Positions 18,399 to 27,768 of a DNA stretch of 64,000 nt are shown piece after piece. Under the pieces are notes generated by a model, which worked only from the letters and a program-made list of their open reading frames with translations, ran no database searches and was not told the DNA's origin. The stretch covers positions 2,968,001 through 3,032,000 of the forward strand of contig NZ_OX216966.1 of assembly GCF_945605565.1 (NCBI RefSeq), given 5' to 3'. Made by a program: the position numbers and the translations under genes. This DNA is from Paenibacillus dendritiformis. GTDB taxonomy: Bacteria > Bacillota > Bacilli > Paenibacillales > Paenibacillaceae. The first letter of the stretch is position 1; each line of letters begins with the position of its first letter.

Positions 18399-20114
18399 AT
18401 GAAGCTTGCATTTGATATACGTACCGTGCCGTTCAGCCGTTACGGATCCTTTTTGGCGATCTCTTGGCTGCCGGCGCGCCCGGGACAGGAGGAGGGCGTC
18501 TATATCCGGACGGTGCGCGGCGGGGATACGTCCGCGGGAGCGGCGTTCCGCATCGAGCTTATCCGGGACGGAGAGAGCCTGGCCTTCACGTCCCGCGCGA
18601 CGCCGGGATTGCTGGAGCTGGAGAGCGGGGACGGCGGCCGGGTGGAGCTGTGCATCGATGCGGCCGATCGGATTCGCCTGCGCGCGCGGCATGTCGGCCT
18701 GCGCCTGACCTTGGCGGGAGGAGACTACGACTATGCGATGGCGCGGCCGGAGGGACGTTGGGAAGTAAATGATTTCCGCAACGAAGTGCGCTTCATGCTG
18801 ACGCCGCTGCAGGGGACGCTGTCGATGGACTCGCCCTGGCGCAGAACCCGCTGCGAGTATATCGCGGCTGCCATGCAGCCGGACGGTTCGGAGGCCGCCG
18901 AGCTGCTCATCCAGGAGTACCGGACGGTATGGGAGAAGCCGGCCGGGCTTCCGCCGTTCGCCGACAGCGTGGCGCGCACGGAGGCGGAGTTCGCCGCTTG
19001 GCTTGGCAAGACGCCGGCGGTCCCGTCCGCCTATGAGGACGGCCGTCTGCTGGCCGCTTATATTACCTGGTCCTGCGTCGTTCCGGCGGAAGGGTATTTG
19101 CCGCGGCCGGCCATGTATATGTCCAAGAACTGGATGACCAACATCTGGAGCTGGGATCATTGCTTCAACGCGATGGCGCTCATTCGCGAGCAGCCGGCCT
19201 TGGCGTGGGATCAGTTCATGATCTTCTTCGATCGCCAGGACAAGAGCGGGGCGCTGCCGGATTTCATGAACGACAAATACGCCCTCTGGAACTGCTGCAA
19301 GCCGCCGATCCACGGTTGGACGCTGTCCTGGATGATGGAGCGCAGCGAGTGGATCGGTCCCGGGCAGCTCCAGGAGGTGTACGGGCCGCTCTCCCGGTGG
19401 ACCGAGTGGTGGTTCCGGTATGGCGACGATGACGGAGACGGCATGCCGCAATACAGCCACGGCAATGACAGCGGCTGGGACAACAGCACGATTTTCCACG
19501 AGCCGGGCGCGGTGGAGAGCCCCGATCTCGGGGCCTATCTCGTGCTGCAATGCGATGCGCTGGCCGAGATCGCCCGCCGGCTGGAGCGTCCGGAGGAGGC
19601 GGCGGCCTGGAGCCGGCGGGCGGATCGGACGCTGGAGCGGATGCTGGCGCATTGCTGGCGGGACGGCCGCATGACGGCCGTGCGCACCGGCACGCATGAG
19701 CCGGTCGGCGAGGACAGTCTGATCGCGTGCCTGCCGCTCGTGCTCGGAACTCGGCTGCCACAGGAGATCCGCGCGGCGCTCGTGCAGGCGCTGGCGGATG
19801 AGCGGCGCTTCTTCACGCCGCACGGCTTCGCGACGGAGAGCATCGGAAGCCCGGCCTATGAGCCGGACGGCTACTGGCGCGGCCCGATCTGGGCCCCGGT
19901 CATGATGCTGCTCGTCGACGGATTGGCTCGCTGCGGCGAGGCAGAGCTGGCCGCCGAGGCGGCGCGCCGCTTCTGCGATATGGCCGCCCGCAGCGGCATG
20001 GCGGAAAATTTCGATGCGCTGACGGGGGAAGGGCTGCGCGACCGGGCCTTTACATGGACATCGAGCGTCTTCCTCATGCTGGCCCATGAATATGCGCGGC
20101 CGCGCAGGGAATAG
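18399..20114 (+). CDS. Putative (alpha/alpha)6-barrel glycoside hydrolase (GH63-like)
   Basis: A 571-residue cytosolic protein with no signal peptide. An N-terminal beta-rich part of about 190 residues is followed by an alpha-barrel rich in W/D motifs: NIWSWDHCFNAMA, PPIHGWTLSWMM, NDSGWDNSTIF and a C-terminal YEPDGYWRGPIW. These are typical of the GH63/GH37-like group that includes YgjK and mannosylglycerate hydrolase-type enzymes, where the Asp of SGWDNS and a Glu near the C-terminus are catalytic candidates. ATG 18399 is chosen over 18372 because AGAAGGGGG lies 8 nt before it. The two-component and sugar-transport genes downstream suggest it hydrolyses an imported oligosaccharide inside the cell. 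The exact substrate is not readable. Confidence 0.75.
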   Translation: MKLAFDIRTVPFSRYGSFLAISWLPARPGQEEGVYIRTVRGGDTSAGAAFRIELIRDGESLAFTSRATPGLLELESGDGGRVELCIDAADRIRLRARHVGLRLTLAGGDYDYAMARPEGRWEVNDFRNEVRFMLTPLQGTLSMDSPWRRTRCEYIAAAMQPDGSEAAELLIQEYRTVWEKPAGLPPFADSVARTEAEFAAWLGKTPAVPSAYEDGRLLAAYITWSCVVPAEGYLPRPAMYMSKNWMTNIWSWDHCFNAMALIREQPALAWDQFMIFFDRQDKSGALPDFMNDKYALWNCCKPPIHGWTLSWMMERSEWIGPGQLQEVYGPLSRWTEWWFRYGDDDGDGMPQYSHGNDSGWDNSTIFHEPGAVESPDLGAYLVLQCDALAEIARRLERPEEAAAWSRRADRTLERMLAHCWRDGRMTAVRTGTHEPVGEDSLIACLPLVLGTRLPQEIRAALVQALADERRFFTPHGFATESIGSPAYEPDGYWRGPIWAPVMMLLVDGLARCGEAELAAEAARRFCDMAARSGMAENFDALTGEGLRDRAFTWTSSVFLMLAHEYARPRRE

Positions 20115-20121
20115 AGGGAGA

Positions 20122-20151
20122 GGCGGCCCCCTTAAGGCGAAGAGGGCCGCC
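20122..20151 (+). terminator. GC-rich hairpin after hydrolase gene
   Basis: GGCGGCCC (20122-20129) pairs with GGGCCGCC (20144-20151) just past the hydrolase stop. No T-run follows, so termination is uncertain. Confidence 0.35.
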
Positions 20152-20338
20152 AAGGCAGATCTGGAGCGGCAGGAGCCGGCTCTTTCGTCCCTGCGATACA
20201 GGATTCGATACGCTTGACTTGGAAGGAGACACGCCTTTTGCACCAGGAAAATCGTGTGTCTTTTTCTCTTGTCCTATCCTTGATATAGTTAGGACACACA
20301 TTACAACATCGCCGCGACACCGCAGAAGGAGGATTGCT

Positions 20339-22069
20339 ATGGCCCGTATCCCGTTCCTGTCCCGCATCCCTTGGCCGCGGCGCAATCTGCGCGTCAAGCT
20401 GGTCGGGCTGTTCCTTGGGGCGGCCGTCTTGCCGCTGTTCACGCTTGGCCTGCTGTCCTATTTCAAGTCGTCCGAGCTGCTGCAGGAGCAATTCGGACGC
20501 TACGGGTCGAATTCGGTGACCCAGCTTCAGCATCAATTGGACACCGAGCTGAATCATCTCCAGCTGATGGCCGGCTACATTCAATCTTATCTGCTGAACC
20601 CGGCCCGACGCGTGCTGTATACCGAGATCCCGTCGACTTACGGGGAGCTGAAGGATCAATATGAGCTGGAAGATATGCTGAATGCGCTGAAGACGGTGAA
20701 GGATCGGGGGATTTTCATCGTCACCGAATCCGGTTATTTTTATGGCGAGAACACTATCGATACGAAGCTGCTGTTCGCCGAACCTTGGTGGCAGGCGATG
20801 CCGCCCGATTACAATGGCGAATATTGGCCCGGGCTGTACACGTCCCGCCATTACAAGAAGGCGGACCCGGAGGAGCGGCTGCTTGGCCTGGTCGTTCCGA
20901 TCCGCAACCAGAACGGGCCGCTGCGGAACGGGCGCATCCTGCTGGAAATGAAAGCGGATAACTTATTCGCGCTGTTCTCCTCCTTCGAGAAGGATACGCA
21001 TGCCATGCTGACGATTACGAATGGCGCGGGGCGGACGATCTACCGAACGGCGGGGGCGGAGGCCGCCGAGCCGGATGATATGATATGGAAGACGAAGCTG
21101 GCTTCGAACGACTGGATGATCGAAGCCCGGATGCCGCATGGCCAGTTCTATCAGTCGACCGACGTCATCCGATCGTATACGGCGATCGGGTTCGTGCTGT
21201 CGGTGCTGCTGGCCCTGCTGCTCGGTTATTTGTTCTCTTCGACCGTGACGAAGCGAATCAAGCGGTTGAAGGAGTCGATGCTGCTGGCCGGCAGCGGCAG
21301 GTTCGGCACGCGCCTGCCCGTGCGCGGCGAGGACGAGCTGAGCGTGCTGGCCCACAGCTTCAATCGGATGGCCGGACAGCTCGAAGAGCTGGTCGAGCAG
21401 ATTACGGTCAAGGAGAAGCTGAAAAAAGAAGCGGAGCTGCGGGCGTTTCACTATCAGATCCATCCGCATCTCTTGTTCAACACCTTGAATTCGATTCAAT
21501 GGAAGGCCCGGCTGCATGGTAATGAGGAGATTCGCCGCATGCTGTATCATCTGACGATGGTGCTGGAGGGCGGGCTCGATCTCGCTCAGGAGCTGGTCGC
21601 GGTGCGGCGGGAGCTGACCGTGATCGGGCATTTCCTGGAGATCCAGCGTCTTCGCTATGAGCATGAGTTCCGTTATGAGACGGACATCGATGCGTCTCTG
21701 CTCGATTATGTGATGCCGCGCATGACGCTGCAGCCGCTGTTCGAAAATATTTTTTTCCACGCGTTCGAGGACGGGCGGGGAGTCATTCGTTTGGCGATTG
21801 CGGAGCAGGGGGACGATCTCGTGCTGACGCTGTCCGACGACGGCAAGGGCATGAGCGAGGAGCGCAGGCTGGCTCTGCTGGGCGAAGCGCCGGATCGGCG
21901 CAAGAAGCGGGGCATTGGCGTCTACAATGTCGATCGCAAGTTCAAGCTGCATTTTGGCCCGGAATACGGATTAACGGTGAGTTCGGAGCCTGGGCGCGGA
22001 ACCGATATGGTCCTGCGCTGGCCGAAGCGACAGGAGGAGAATCTTCATGGAACAGAGGATGCCGATTAA
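20339..22069 (+). CDS. YesM-type sensor histidine kinase
   Basis: About 576 residues. TM1 lies at about 20-42, an extracellular sensor region (Cache-like) follows to about 275, and TM2 sits near 280-300. Then come a HAMP linker, the His_kinase domain with FHYQIHPHLLFNTLNSIQ (phospho-acceptor His) and an ATPase domain (SDDGKGMSEE, GIGVYNVDRK). ATG 20339 is used because AGAAGGAGG precedes it by 6 nt; the frame is open further upstream, but that part is not membrane-compatible. The end overlaps the response regulator by 23 nt, so they are translationally coupled. Kinases of this class sense sugars or binding-protein complexes and control nearby CUT1 transporters. Confidence 0.9.
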   Translation: MARIPFLSRIPWPRRNLRVKLVGLFLGAAVLPLFTLGLLSYFKSSELLQEQFGRYGSNSVTQLQHQLDTELNHLQLMAGYIQSYLLNPARRVLYTEIPSTYGELKDQYELEDMLNALKTVKDRGIFIVTESGYFYGENTIDTKLLFAEPWWQAMPPDYNGEYWPGLYTSRHYKKADPEERLLGLVVPIRNQNGPLRNGRILLEMKADNLFALFSSFEKDTHAMLTITNGAGRTIYRTAGAEAAEPDDMIWKTKLASNDWMIEARMPHGQFYQSTDVIRSYTAIGFVLSVLLALLLGYLFSSTVTKRIKRLKESMLLAGSGRFGTRLPVRGEDELSVLAHSFNRMAGQLEELVEQITVKEKLKKEAELRAFHYQIHPHLLFNTLNSIQWKARLHGNEEIRRMLYHLTMVLEGGLDLAQELVAVRRELTVIGHFLEIQRLRYEHEFRYETDIDASLLDYVMPRMTLQPLFENIFFHAFEDGRGVIRLAIAEQGDDLVLTLSDDGKGMSEERRLALLGEAPDRRKKRGIGVYNVDRKFKLHFGPEYGLTVSSEPGRGTDMVLRWPKRQEENLHGTEDAD

Positions 22070-23213
22070 AGTGCTGATTGCCGACGACGAAAGCATTGTC
22101 CGCAAAGGATTAATGGCTACCGTGGATTGGGCCCAGTACCATATGACGGTCGTCGCGGATGTGCCGAATGGGGTGCGGGGGTGGGAAGCCTTCCTGCAGC
22201 ATCGGCCGGAGGTCATCATTACCGATATCGTCATGCCGGAAATGGACGGGATTGCGTTGGCCGAGCGGATTAAGGCAGAGTCGCCCCAGGCCAAAATCCT
22301 GCTGCTGAGCTGCCATCGCGATTTCGAATACGCCCAGCAGGGGATTCGGATTGGCGCTTCCGGCTATTTGCTGAAGACGGCATTCGAGGACAGCGAGCTC
22401 GACTACTATTTGCGCAAATTCCAGGCGGAGCTGGAAGCGGACCCGGAGGCGCAGCCCGAGAGCGACGCCGCTGGCTGGGAGGCCGCATTCTATGCGTGGC
22501 TGTCCGGCTTCGATGGCGGCTTCCGCGCCGAGCTGGAGCGGTGCTGGGCTTCCTGGCGGGTGAGCCTGCCCTGCACCGTCTATGCCGCGAAGGCGGAGGA
22601 AGCGGCGAATCCGTGGAGCGGGCTGGAGGCTCGTCTGCCGCAGCCATGCGCTGCGCTGCCGTGCGGAGCCGGCCGGCGCTACTACACGGTCTGCGCCGAG
22701 GCCGGGGAGCGGATGGAGCGGATATTGAACGACGAGAAGCAGCGGAACGTCTCGCTTCATTGGCATCGTCTCGGGCCGCTCCAGGGGGGGCTGGACGACT
22801 GGCTGCAGGCCCTCGTGAAGCTGCACCGTGAGGCGGAGCTGGAGCGGCGCTATGGCCTGCAGCCGCATACTTGGCCGGAGACGATCAGCGAGGCGGTGCG
22901 CCTCGTCGCCGGCGATCTGAGCGAGCCGTGGTCGGCCAGCGACGTCGCGCGACGCGTTGGCTTGAGCCGCAGCCATTTCAGCATGCTGTTCAAAAAGACC
23001 GTCGGCGAGAGCTTTCTGTCCTTTTTGTACCGGATGCGGCTCGATGCCGCGATGGATCTGCTGTCATCGACGGATCTGACCCTGCAGGACATCGCCGAGC
23101 GGATCGGCATGATCGATGGAAAATATGTCAGCAAGTGGTTCAAACGCTGCTGCGGAGTCACCCCTTCGCAATACCGGGCCGAACAGAAAGGCGAATCGCG
23201 CAAGTCATCTTGA
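22047..23213 (+). CDS. YesN-type AraC-family response regulator
   Basis: 388 residues. An N-terminal receiver has the acidic pair IADDES, phospho-acceptor Asp60 in ITDIVMPEMDG and a conserved Lys in LLKTAFED. A variable middle follows, then a C-terminal AraC/XylS double helix-turn-helix of about 100 residues (WSASDVARRVGLSRSHFSML, CCGVTPSQYR). It is encoded directly with the YesM-type kinase. The likely targets are the sugar-transport genes that follow and perhaps the hydrolase upstream. Confidence 0.92.
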   Translation: MEQRMPIKVLIADDESIVRKGLMATVDWAQYHMTVVADVPNGVRGWEAFLQHRPEVIITDIVMPEMDGIALAERIKAESPQAKILLLSCHRDFEYAQQGIRIGASGYLLKTAFEDSELDYYLRKFQAELEADPEAQPESDAAGWEAAFYAWLSGFDGGFRAELERCWASWRVSLPCTVYAAKAEEAANPWSGLEARLPQPCAALPCGAGRRYYTVCAEAGERMERILNDEKQRNVSLHWHRLGPLQGGLDDWLQALVKLHREAELERRYGLQPHTWPETISEAVRLVAGDLSEPWSASDVARRVGLSRSHFSMLFKKTVGESFLSFLYRMRLDAAMDLLSSTDLTLQDIAERIGMIDGKYVSKWFKRCCGVTPSQYRAEQKGESRKSS

Positions 23214-23280
23214 CCCATGAACGGGCGGAAAGGGCGCCATTCGAACAAAATGCCCCCTGGCGCCTGACAGCAAGCGGTTT

Positions 23281-23294
23281 TGAAAACGCTTTAT
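23281..23294 (+). promoter_or_regulatory. Probable cre (CcpA) site upstream of sugar-binding lipoprotein
   Basis: TGAAAACGCTTTAT matches TGWAANCGNTNWCA at 12 of 14 positions, 168 bp before the binding-protein start in the 248-bp gap after the response regulator. The gap also has a short inverted repeat CCTCTA-GTTAG-TAGAGG (23419-23435), a possible operator. Confidence 0.5.
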
Positions 23295-23461
23295 TTTTTC
23301 TAAAGTGGAGATAGCTTTAAATACGTGTTCAAAAAGGCCGGTTTTCAATGAATGCAAGATTCGATGCCGAGTTACTTCATTGTATCCCTTCGTGATCAAA
23401 AGCGGACTTTTTGAACTACCTCTAGTTAGTAGAGGACATTATCGAATCAGGGGGAGAACAC

Positions 23462-24721
23462 ATGACGACAAAACGCTTGTTGACAGCGGTGCTGGCCGCG
23501 ATGCTTGCCGTCGCGCTCGGGGGATGCGGCGCTTCGGGCTCCGGCGGAGGCGGGGAGGCCGGAGAACAGAAGGTGCTTCGCTTCGCGACCTGGGATACCG
23601 GAGACAGCCTGAAGGTGCAGGAGGATATCGCCAAGGCGTTCGAGAAGGCGCATCCCGGCGTGAAGGTGCAGGTGGAGCCGTACGCCGACGGCTTCGATCA
23701 GAAGCTGGCGGCCTCGTTCGGCGCGGGTAATCCGCCCGACGTGATGCTGATGTGGGATTTCCCGACATATCATGCCAATCTGGAGCCGCTGGACGAGTAT
23801 ATGAAGAAGGACGAGAATCTCGGTCTGGATGACATTTACGACAGCCTGTTCCATTATGTGAAGGTCGATGGCCAGACGTACGGGCTGCCGAGCGGCTTCA
23901 CGACGAGAGCGATGTACTATAACAAGAAGCTGTTCGACGAGGCGGGCATTCCGTATCCGAAGGACGGATGGACCTGGGATGAGTTCAAGAACATCGCGAA
24001 GAAGCTGTCCCACCCGGAGAAGAAGCAGTATGGCTTCGGCCTGCGGGCGACGAATGACCCTTACGATCTGCAGGGCATCGTCTGGAGCAACGGCGGCAGC
24101 TTCGTCAGCGAGGACGGCAGCCAGATCGACGGGTTCATGAACGGGCCCGAGACGGCCGGCGCGATTCAGCTGTTCGGCGACCTGCTGAAGGATAAGGCGG
24201 CGACGCTGGTCGGCGGCAAAAATCAGATGAGCGGGGAAGATGTGTTCAAGGCCGGCAAAATCGCCATGTGGGAAAGCGGCGTCTGGCCGCTGGACGGCTT
24301 CAAGGAAGCGAAGGTCGATTTCGGCACGGTCGAGATGCCGGCATTTCCGGGCAAGCCGGTCAAGGGCATCGTCGCCTTGAGCGCCGTCTCGGTCGCGAAG
24401 CAGTCGAAGCAGAAGGAGCTCGCCTGGGAGTTCACGAAATACTTCATCTCGAACGAAGCGATTAATATGCGCAGCAATTCCGACCTGCCGATCCGGAAGA
24501 GCATCGTTCAGGAGAAGAAATTCGACCAGGATCCGCTGTATGCGCCGTTCTACCGGATGCTGGAACGGTCCGACATGACCCCGTCCTTCCTGCTCAACAA
24601 GAACTGGAAGCTGGTCAACCGCTATTTGTCGACGGCGATTGACTCGGTCATGCTCGGCCAGGATGCGAAGACGGTGCTCGACCGGGCGGTGGAGGATGCC
24701 TCGAAATATGTAAATCAATAA
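23462..24721 (+). CDS. Extracellular sugar-binding lipoprotein (CUT1 family)
   Basis: A 419-residue family-1 solute-binding protein. A lipoprotein signal peptide ends in LGGC with the lipidated Cys22, followed by a flexible Gly/Ser stretch. The mature part shows the usual SBP1 features: ATWDTGDSLK, AFEKAHPGVKV, YNKKLFDEAGIPYP and PYDLQGIVWSNGG. RBS AGGGGGAGA lies before the ATG. It captures an oligosaccharide outside the membrane and hands it to the two permeases that follow. No ATPase gene is present, which is usual for CUT1 systems that share a MsmX-type ATPase. Substrate unknown. Confidence 0.93.
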   Translation: MTTKRLLTAVLAAMLAVALGGCGASGSGGGGEAGEQKVLRFATWDTGDSLKVQEDIAKAFEKAHPGVKVQVEPYADGFDQKLAASFGAGNPPDVMLMWDFPTYHANLEPLDEYMKKDENLGLDDIYDSLFHYVKVDGQTYGLPSGFTTRAMYYNKKLFDEAGIPYPKDGWTWDEFKNIAKKLSHPEKKQYGFGLRATNDPYDLQGIVWSNGGSFVSEDGSQIDGFMNGPETAGAIQLFGDLLKDKAATLVGGKNQMSGEDVFKAGKIAMWESGVWPLDGFKEAKVDFGTVEMPAFPGKPVKGIVALSAVSVAKQSKQKELAWEFTKYFISNEAINMRSNSDLPIRKSIVQEKKFDQDPLYAPFYRMLERSDMTPSFLLNKNWKLVNRYLSTAIDSVMLGQDAKTVLDRAVEDASKYVNQ

Positions 24722-24726
24722 GACAG

Positions 24727-24775
24727 GCGGGGCCCCGGCAGATGACCGTTCTCCGGGGCCTCCCGCTTCTCTTCA
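24727..24775 (+). terminator. Intercistronic hairpin between binding protein and permease
   Basis: GGCCCCGG (24731-24738) pairs with CCGGGGCC (24753-24760), extendable by GCGG/CCGC, followed by a weakly T-rich TTCTCTTC. This is a typical partial terminator that keeps the binding protein more abundant than the permeases. Confidence 0.55.
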
Positions 24776-24794
24776 GCGGAAAGGACGATGAACG

Positions 24795-25712
24795 ATGCAA
24801 CGATCGACCCGGCGGATGACCGCCCTTCCGCGGCAGGCAGCGATTCCTTATTTGTTCATAATGCCGTGGATTATCGGGTTTCTCGCTTTTACATTAGGAC
24901 CGCTCGTGTTCTCGCTTGTCATCAGCTTCTATGAATGGCCGATTGTCGGCGAGAAGACCTTCGTAGGCATAGCCAACTACGTGGAGATGTTCCGGGGCGA
25001 CCCTCTCTTCTGGACCTCGCTCGGGGTGACGCTCAAGTTCGCGGCGCTGTTCGTGCCGCTCAATATCGGGGTGGCGCTGCTGCTGGCGATTCTGCTGAAC
25101 CAGCGGGTCCGGGGAAGCGGGTTTTTCCGTTCCGCCTTCTATTTGCCGTCGGTCATCTCCGGCGTGGCGCTGGCCATGATCTGGTCGTGGGTGTTCGATG
25201 GGGAATACGGCATTTTGAATTATTTGCTGTCCATCTTCGGGATCGAAGGGCCGAATTGGCTGAATGATCCGACGTGGGCTCCGGTGGCGATGGTCATCGC
25301 CAGCCTGTGGGGACAAGGCACGATGATGCTGATCTTCCTCGCCGGGCTCAAAAATATCCCGAAGGATCTGTACGAGGTGTCTGCCATCGACGGCGCGGGA
25401 CGCTGGACGCAATTCGTGCGCATTACGCTGCCGATGCTCAGCCCCACGATCTTGTTCAATCTCATTACGACCATCATCGCGGCATTCCAGCAATTGACGC
25501 TGGCGCTGGTCATGACGGGCGGGGGACCGTTGAACTCCACTTATTTCTATGCCATGTACATGTATGAGAACGCCTTCAAATATTCGAAAATGGGGTACGC
25601 CTCCGCCAACGCATGGTTCATGTTCATCATCGTGCTGGTGCTGACGGCGCTTGTCTTCCGCTCTTCATCGGCCTGGGTCTACTACGAAGGGGAAATGAGG
25701 AAAGACAAATGA
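24795..25712 (+). CDS. Sugar ABC transporter permease (MalF/LacF type)
   Basis: 305 residues with about six membrane helices, beginning at IPYLFIMPWIIGFLAFTLG. The family's EAA loop is visible as YEVSAIDGAGRWTQFVRITLP, which contacts the ATPase. It follows the binding protein and overlaps the next permease by 4 nt (ATGA). It probably forms the heterodimeric channel with the following gene. Confidence 0.93.
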   Translation: MQRSTRRMTALPRQAAIPYLFIMPWIIGFLAFTLGPLVFSLVISFYEWPIVGEKTFVGIANYVEMFRGDPLFWTSLGVTLKFAALFVPLNIGVALLLAILLNQRVRGSGFFRSAFYLPSVISGVALAMIWSWVFDGEYGILNYLLSIFGIEGPNWLNDPTWAPVAMVIASLWGQGTMMLIFLAGLKNIPKDLYEVSAIDGAGRWTQFVRITLPMLSPTILFNLITTIIAAFQQLTLALVMTGGGPLNSTYFYAMYMYENAFKYSKMGYASANAWFMFIIVLVLTALVFRSSSAWVYYEGEMRKDK

Positions 25713-26536
25713 GAGAAACGCGCATGAAATCGGTTGTCGTCTATAGTCTGCTGTTGTTGTTCTCGCTGCTGTTCCTTGCGCCCTTCTATTGGATGATCAC
25801 GACGGCGGTCAAGACGCCCGAAGAGCTATATCTGTTTCCGCCGAAATGGATTCCGTCCGTGTTCCAATGGGATAATTTCGCCAAGGCGTGGCAATCGCAG
25901 CCGTTCGGCACCTACCTGAACAATTCGCTTATCGTGACGGGGCTGTCGCTTATCGGGCAGCTGCTCTCTTCGTCGCTGGTCGCCTACGGCTTCGCGCGCT
26001 TTCACTTCCGCGGCAAAGATGCGCTGTTCCTGATTCTGCTCGCATCGATGATGATTCCGTGGGAGGTCACGATGATTCCGCTCTATATGGAATTCAATGC
26101 GCTCGGCTGGATCAACACGCTGAAGCCGCTCATCGTGCCGGCCTGGTTCGGGTCGCCGTTCTTTATTTTTCTGCTGCGGCAGTTCATTATGGGCATCCCG
26201 ACCGAGCTGGAGGAGGCAGCCCGCATCGACGGCGCCAACCCGGTGCAGATTTTCCTGCGGCTGATCGTTCCGCTGCTGCGGCCGGCGCTTATTCTGGTCG
26301 GGGTGTTCCACATCTTGAGCAGCTGGAACGACTATCTTGGCCCGCTTATCTTCCTGAACGATCAGACCAAGTATACGCTGACGCTCGGGTTATCGCAATT
26401 CCGGGGCATGTTCGGCGTCGATATGGTCTCCATCATGGCCGTAACCTTCCTCATCTGCCTTCCGCCGCTCGCGGCCTTTTTCCTGGCGCAGCGCTACATC
26501 GTTGAAGGAATTGCGACGACCGGCATCAAAGGCTGA
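25709..26536 (+). CDS. Sugar ABC transporter permease (MalG/LacG type)
   Basis: 275 residues with about six helices. The EAA loop reads ELEEAARIDGANPVQIFLRL. The frame is open back to 25613, but the ATG at 25709 overlaps the preceding stop codon as ATGA and begins a normal MalG-type N-terminus, so the longer form is rejected. It is the last gene of the sugar-uptake operon; a separate membrane exporter follows after 38 bp. Confidence 0.93.
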   Translation: MRETRMKSVVVYSLLLLFSLLFLAPFYWMITTAVKTPEELYLFPPKWIPSVFQWDNFAKAWQSQPFGTYLNNSLIVTGLSLIGQLLSSSLVAYGFARFHFRGKDALFLILLASMMIPWEVTMIPLYMEFNALGWINTLKPLIVPAWFGSPFFIFLLRQFIMGIPTELEEAARIDGANPVQIFLRLIVPLLRPALILVGVFHILSSWNDYLGPLIFLNDQTKYTLTLGLSQFRGMFGVDMVSIMAVTFLICLPPLAAFFLAQRYIVEGIATTGIKG

Positions 26537-26574
26537 GTCATGGAAGGATATGAAAATAAAGGGGGAGATCCGGT

Positions 26575-27555
26575 GTGAATCGGGCGCGGCTATCCGAGTT
26601 ATGCTTATTGATTACGGCTCTCATCTGGGGATCGACCTTCCTTATCGTGCAGAGAGCGCTTGATGATGTATCTTCCCTGGCGTTCAACGCGGCGCGCTTC
26701 GCCGGAGCGGCTCTGCTGTTCCTGCTGATGATGCTGGCGAGCGGCCGCCTCCGCAAAGCGCGGTGGAACCGCAGGCTGCTCCTTCACGGGACTGTGCTCG
26801 GCCTGTGGCTGTTCGGCGCTTTCTCGCTGCAGACGGCCGGCCTCCAGTATACGACCTCGACGAATACCGGCTTCATTACCGGCATGTCGGTCGTCTTCGT
26901 GCCGTTCGCTTCGCTGTTGATCGCGAAGCAGCGCCTGTCGGCCGCCACCTGGATGGCGGCGGGGGCGGCCTTCGCCGGACTGTATCTGCTCGCGGTGGAC
27001 GGCGGCAGCCTGTCCTTGAACCGCGGGGATATCCTCGTCTTCTTCGGGGCGGTCTGCTTCGCTCTTCATATCGCGGTGACGGCTTTGTATGCGCCCCGGT
27101 ATGAGACGATGCCGCTCGTCACCGTTCAGTTCGCTACGGTGGGCGTGCTCGCCGCGCTGCTCTCGGGCCTGACCGAGACGGCGGCCCCGCTCGGCGAACG
27201 GCTGGCCGGCTTCGCGAAGCCGGAGGTGCTGTTCGCCCTGCTCGTGTCCGTCCTGCTCTCGACGGGCTTCGCGTACTGGGCGCAGACCTGGTGCCAGCAG
27301 CATACTTCCGCGGCGCGGGTGGCGATTATCTTCGCCACCGAGCCGGTGTTCGCCGCCTTGACCGGCGTCATCTTCGCCGGCGAGCGGCTCGGCTGGTCCG
27401 CCGTGCTGGGCTGCGCGCTCATTCTCGGCGGCATGCTCTACGCCGAGCTGGCGGATCGCCGCCCGCCGGACGAGCAGCCGCAGCGGAAGCCGGACGCGCC
27501 GCCGCGCGGCGGGGACGGGTGCCCGCGCCAGGACAGCGGCCGGCGCAGTTCTTGA
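26575..27555 (+). CDS. EamA-family drug/metabolite transporter
   Basis: 326 residues with two EamA repeats and about ten membrane helices. The family start LITALIWGSTFLIVQRAL and the second-repeat motif FATEPVFAALTGVIFAGE are clear. The GTG start at 26575 follows GGGGGAGA. The C-terminal tail is rich in Pro, Arg and Asp and probably cytosolic. Proteins of this group export amino acids, nucleosides or drugs; the substrate cannot be read. It may be an independent unit rather than part of the sugar operon. Confidence 0.88.
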   Translation: MNRARLSELCLLITALIWGSTFLIVQRALDDVSSLAFNAARFAGAALLFLLMMLASGRLRKARWNRRLLLHGTVLGLWLFGAFSLQTAGLQYTTSTNTGFITGMSVVFVPFASLLIAKQRLSAATWMAAGAAFAGLYLLAVDGGSLSLNRGDILVFFGAVCFALHIAVTALYAPRYETMPLVTVQFATVGVLAALLSGLTETAAPLGERLAGFAKPEVLFALLVSVLLSTGFAYWAQTWCQQHTSAARVAIIFATEPVFAALTGVIFAGERLGWSAVLGCALILGGMLYAELADRRPPDEQPQRKPDAPPRGGDGCPRQDSGRRSS

Positions 27556-27639
27556 CGGCGAGACGGTAGATCCGCCGCCGGACAGGCCGGGACAGGCCGG
27601 CCGAGCGGAGGCGTGGGAGGCAGGGCCTGGCCTGAACGC

Positions 27640-27698
27640 AAGAGGGGCTGTCCCATCAGCAGTGTTTCGCGCTGCAGTGATGAGACAACCCCCTCTTT
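27640..27698 (+). terminator. Long inverted repeat after EamA gene, probable terminator
   Basis: AAGAGGGGCTGTCCCATCAG pairs imperfectly with the segment ending ACAACCCCCTCTT (27673-27697). The result is a stem of more than 18 bp that could act in either direction. Confidence 0.65.
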
Positions 27699-27768
27699 CT
27701 CCAAGCTTGGCTTGCCGAAATAATGCAAAAATACAGCTTTCCATTATGAGGTTTCGCCCGTTACAGGG

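Noticed and set aside
17979..20243. 754-codon open frame on the minus strand across the glycoside hydrolase gene
   Set aside because: It is antisense to a well-motifed hydrolase in GC-rich DNA, is Arg/His/Pro-rich and has no family motif. It is a shadow frame.
25613..25708. N-terminal extension of the second sugar permease
   Set aside because: The extension overlaps the first permease in another frame; the ATGA overlap at 25709 is the normal coupled start.
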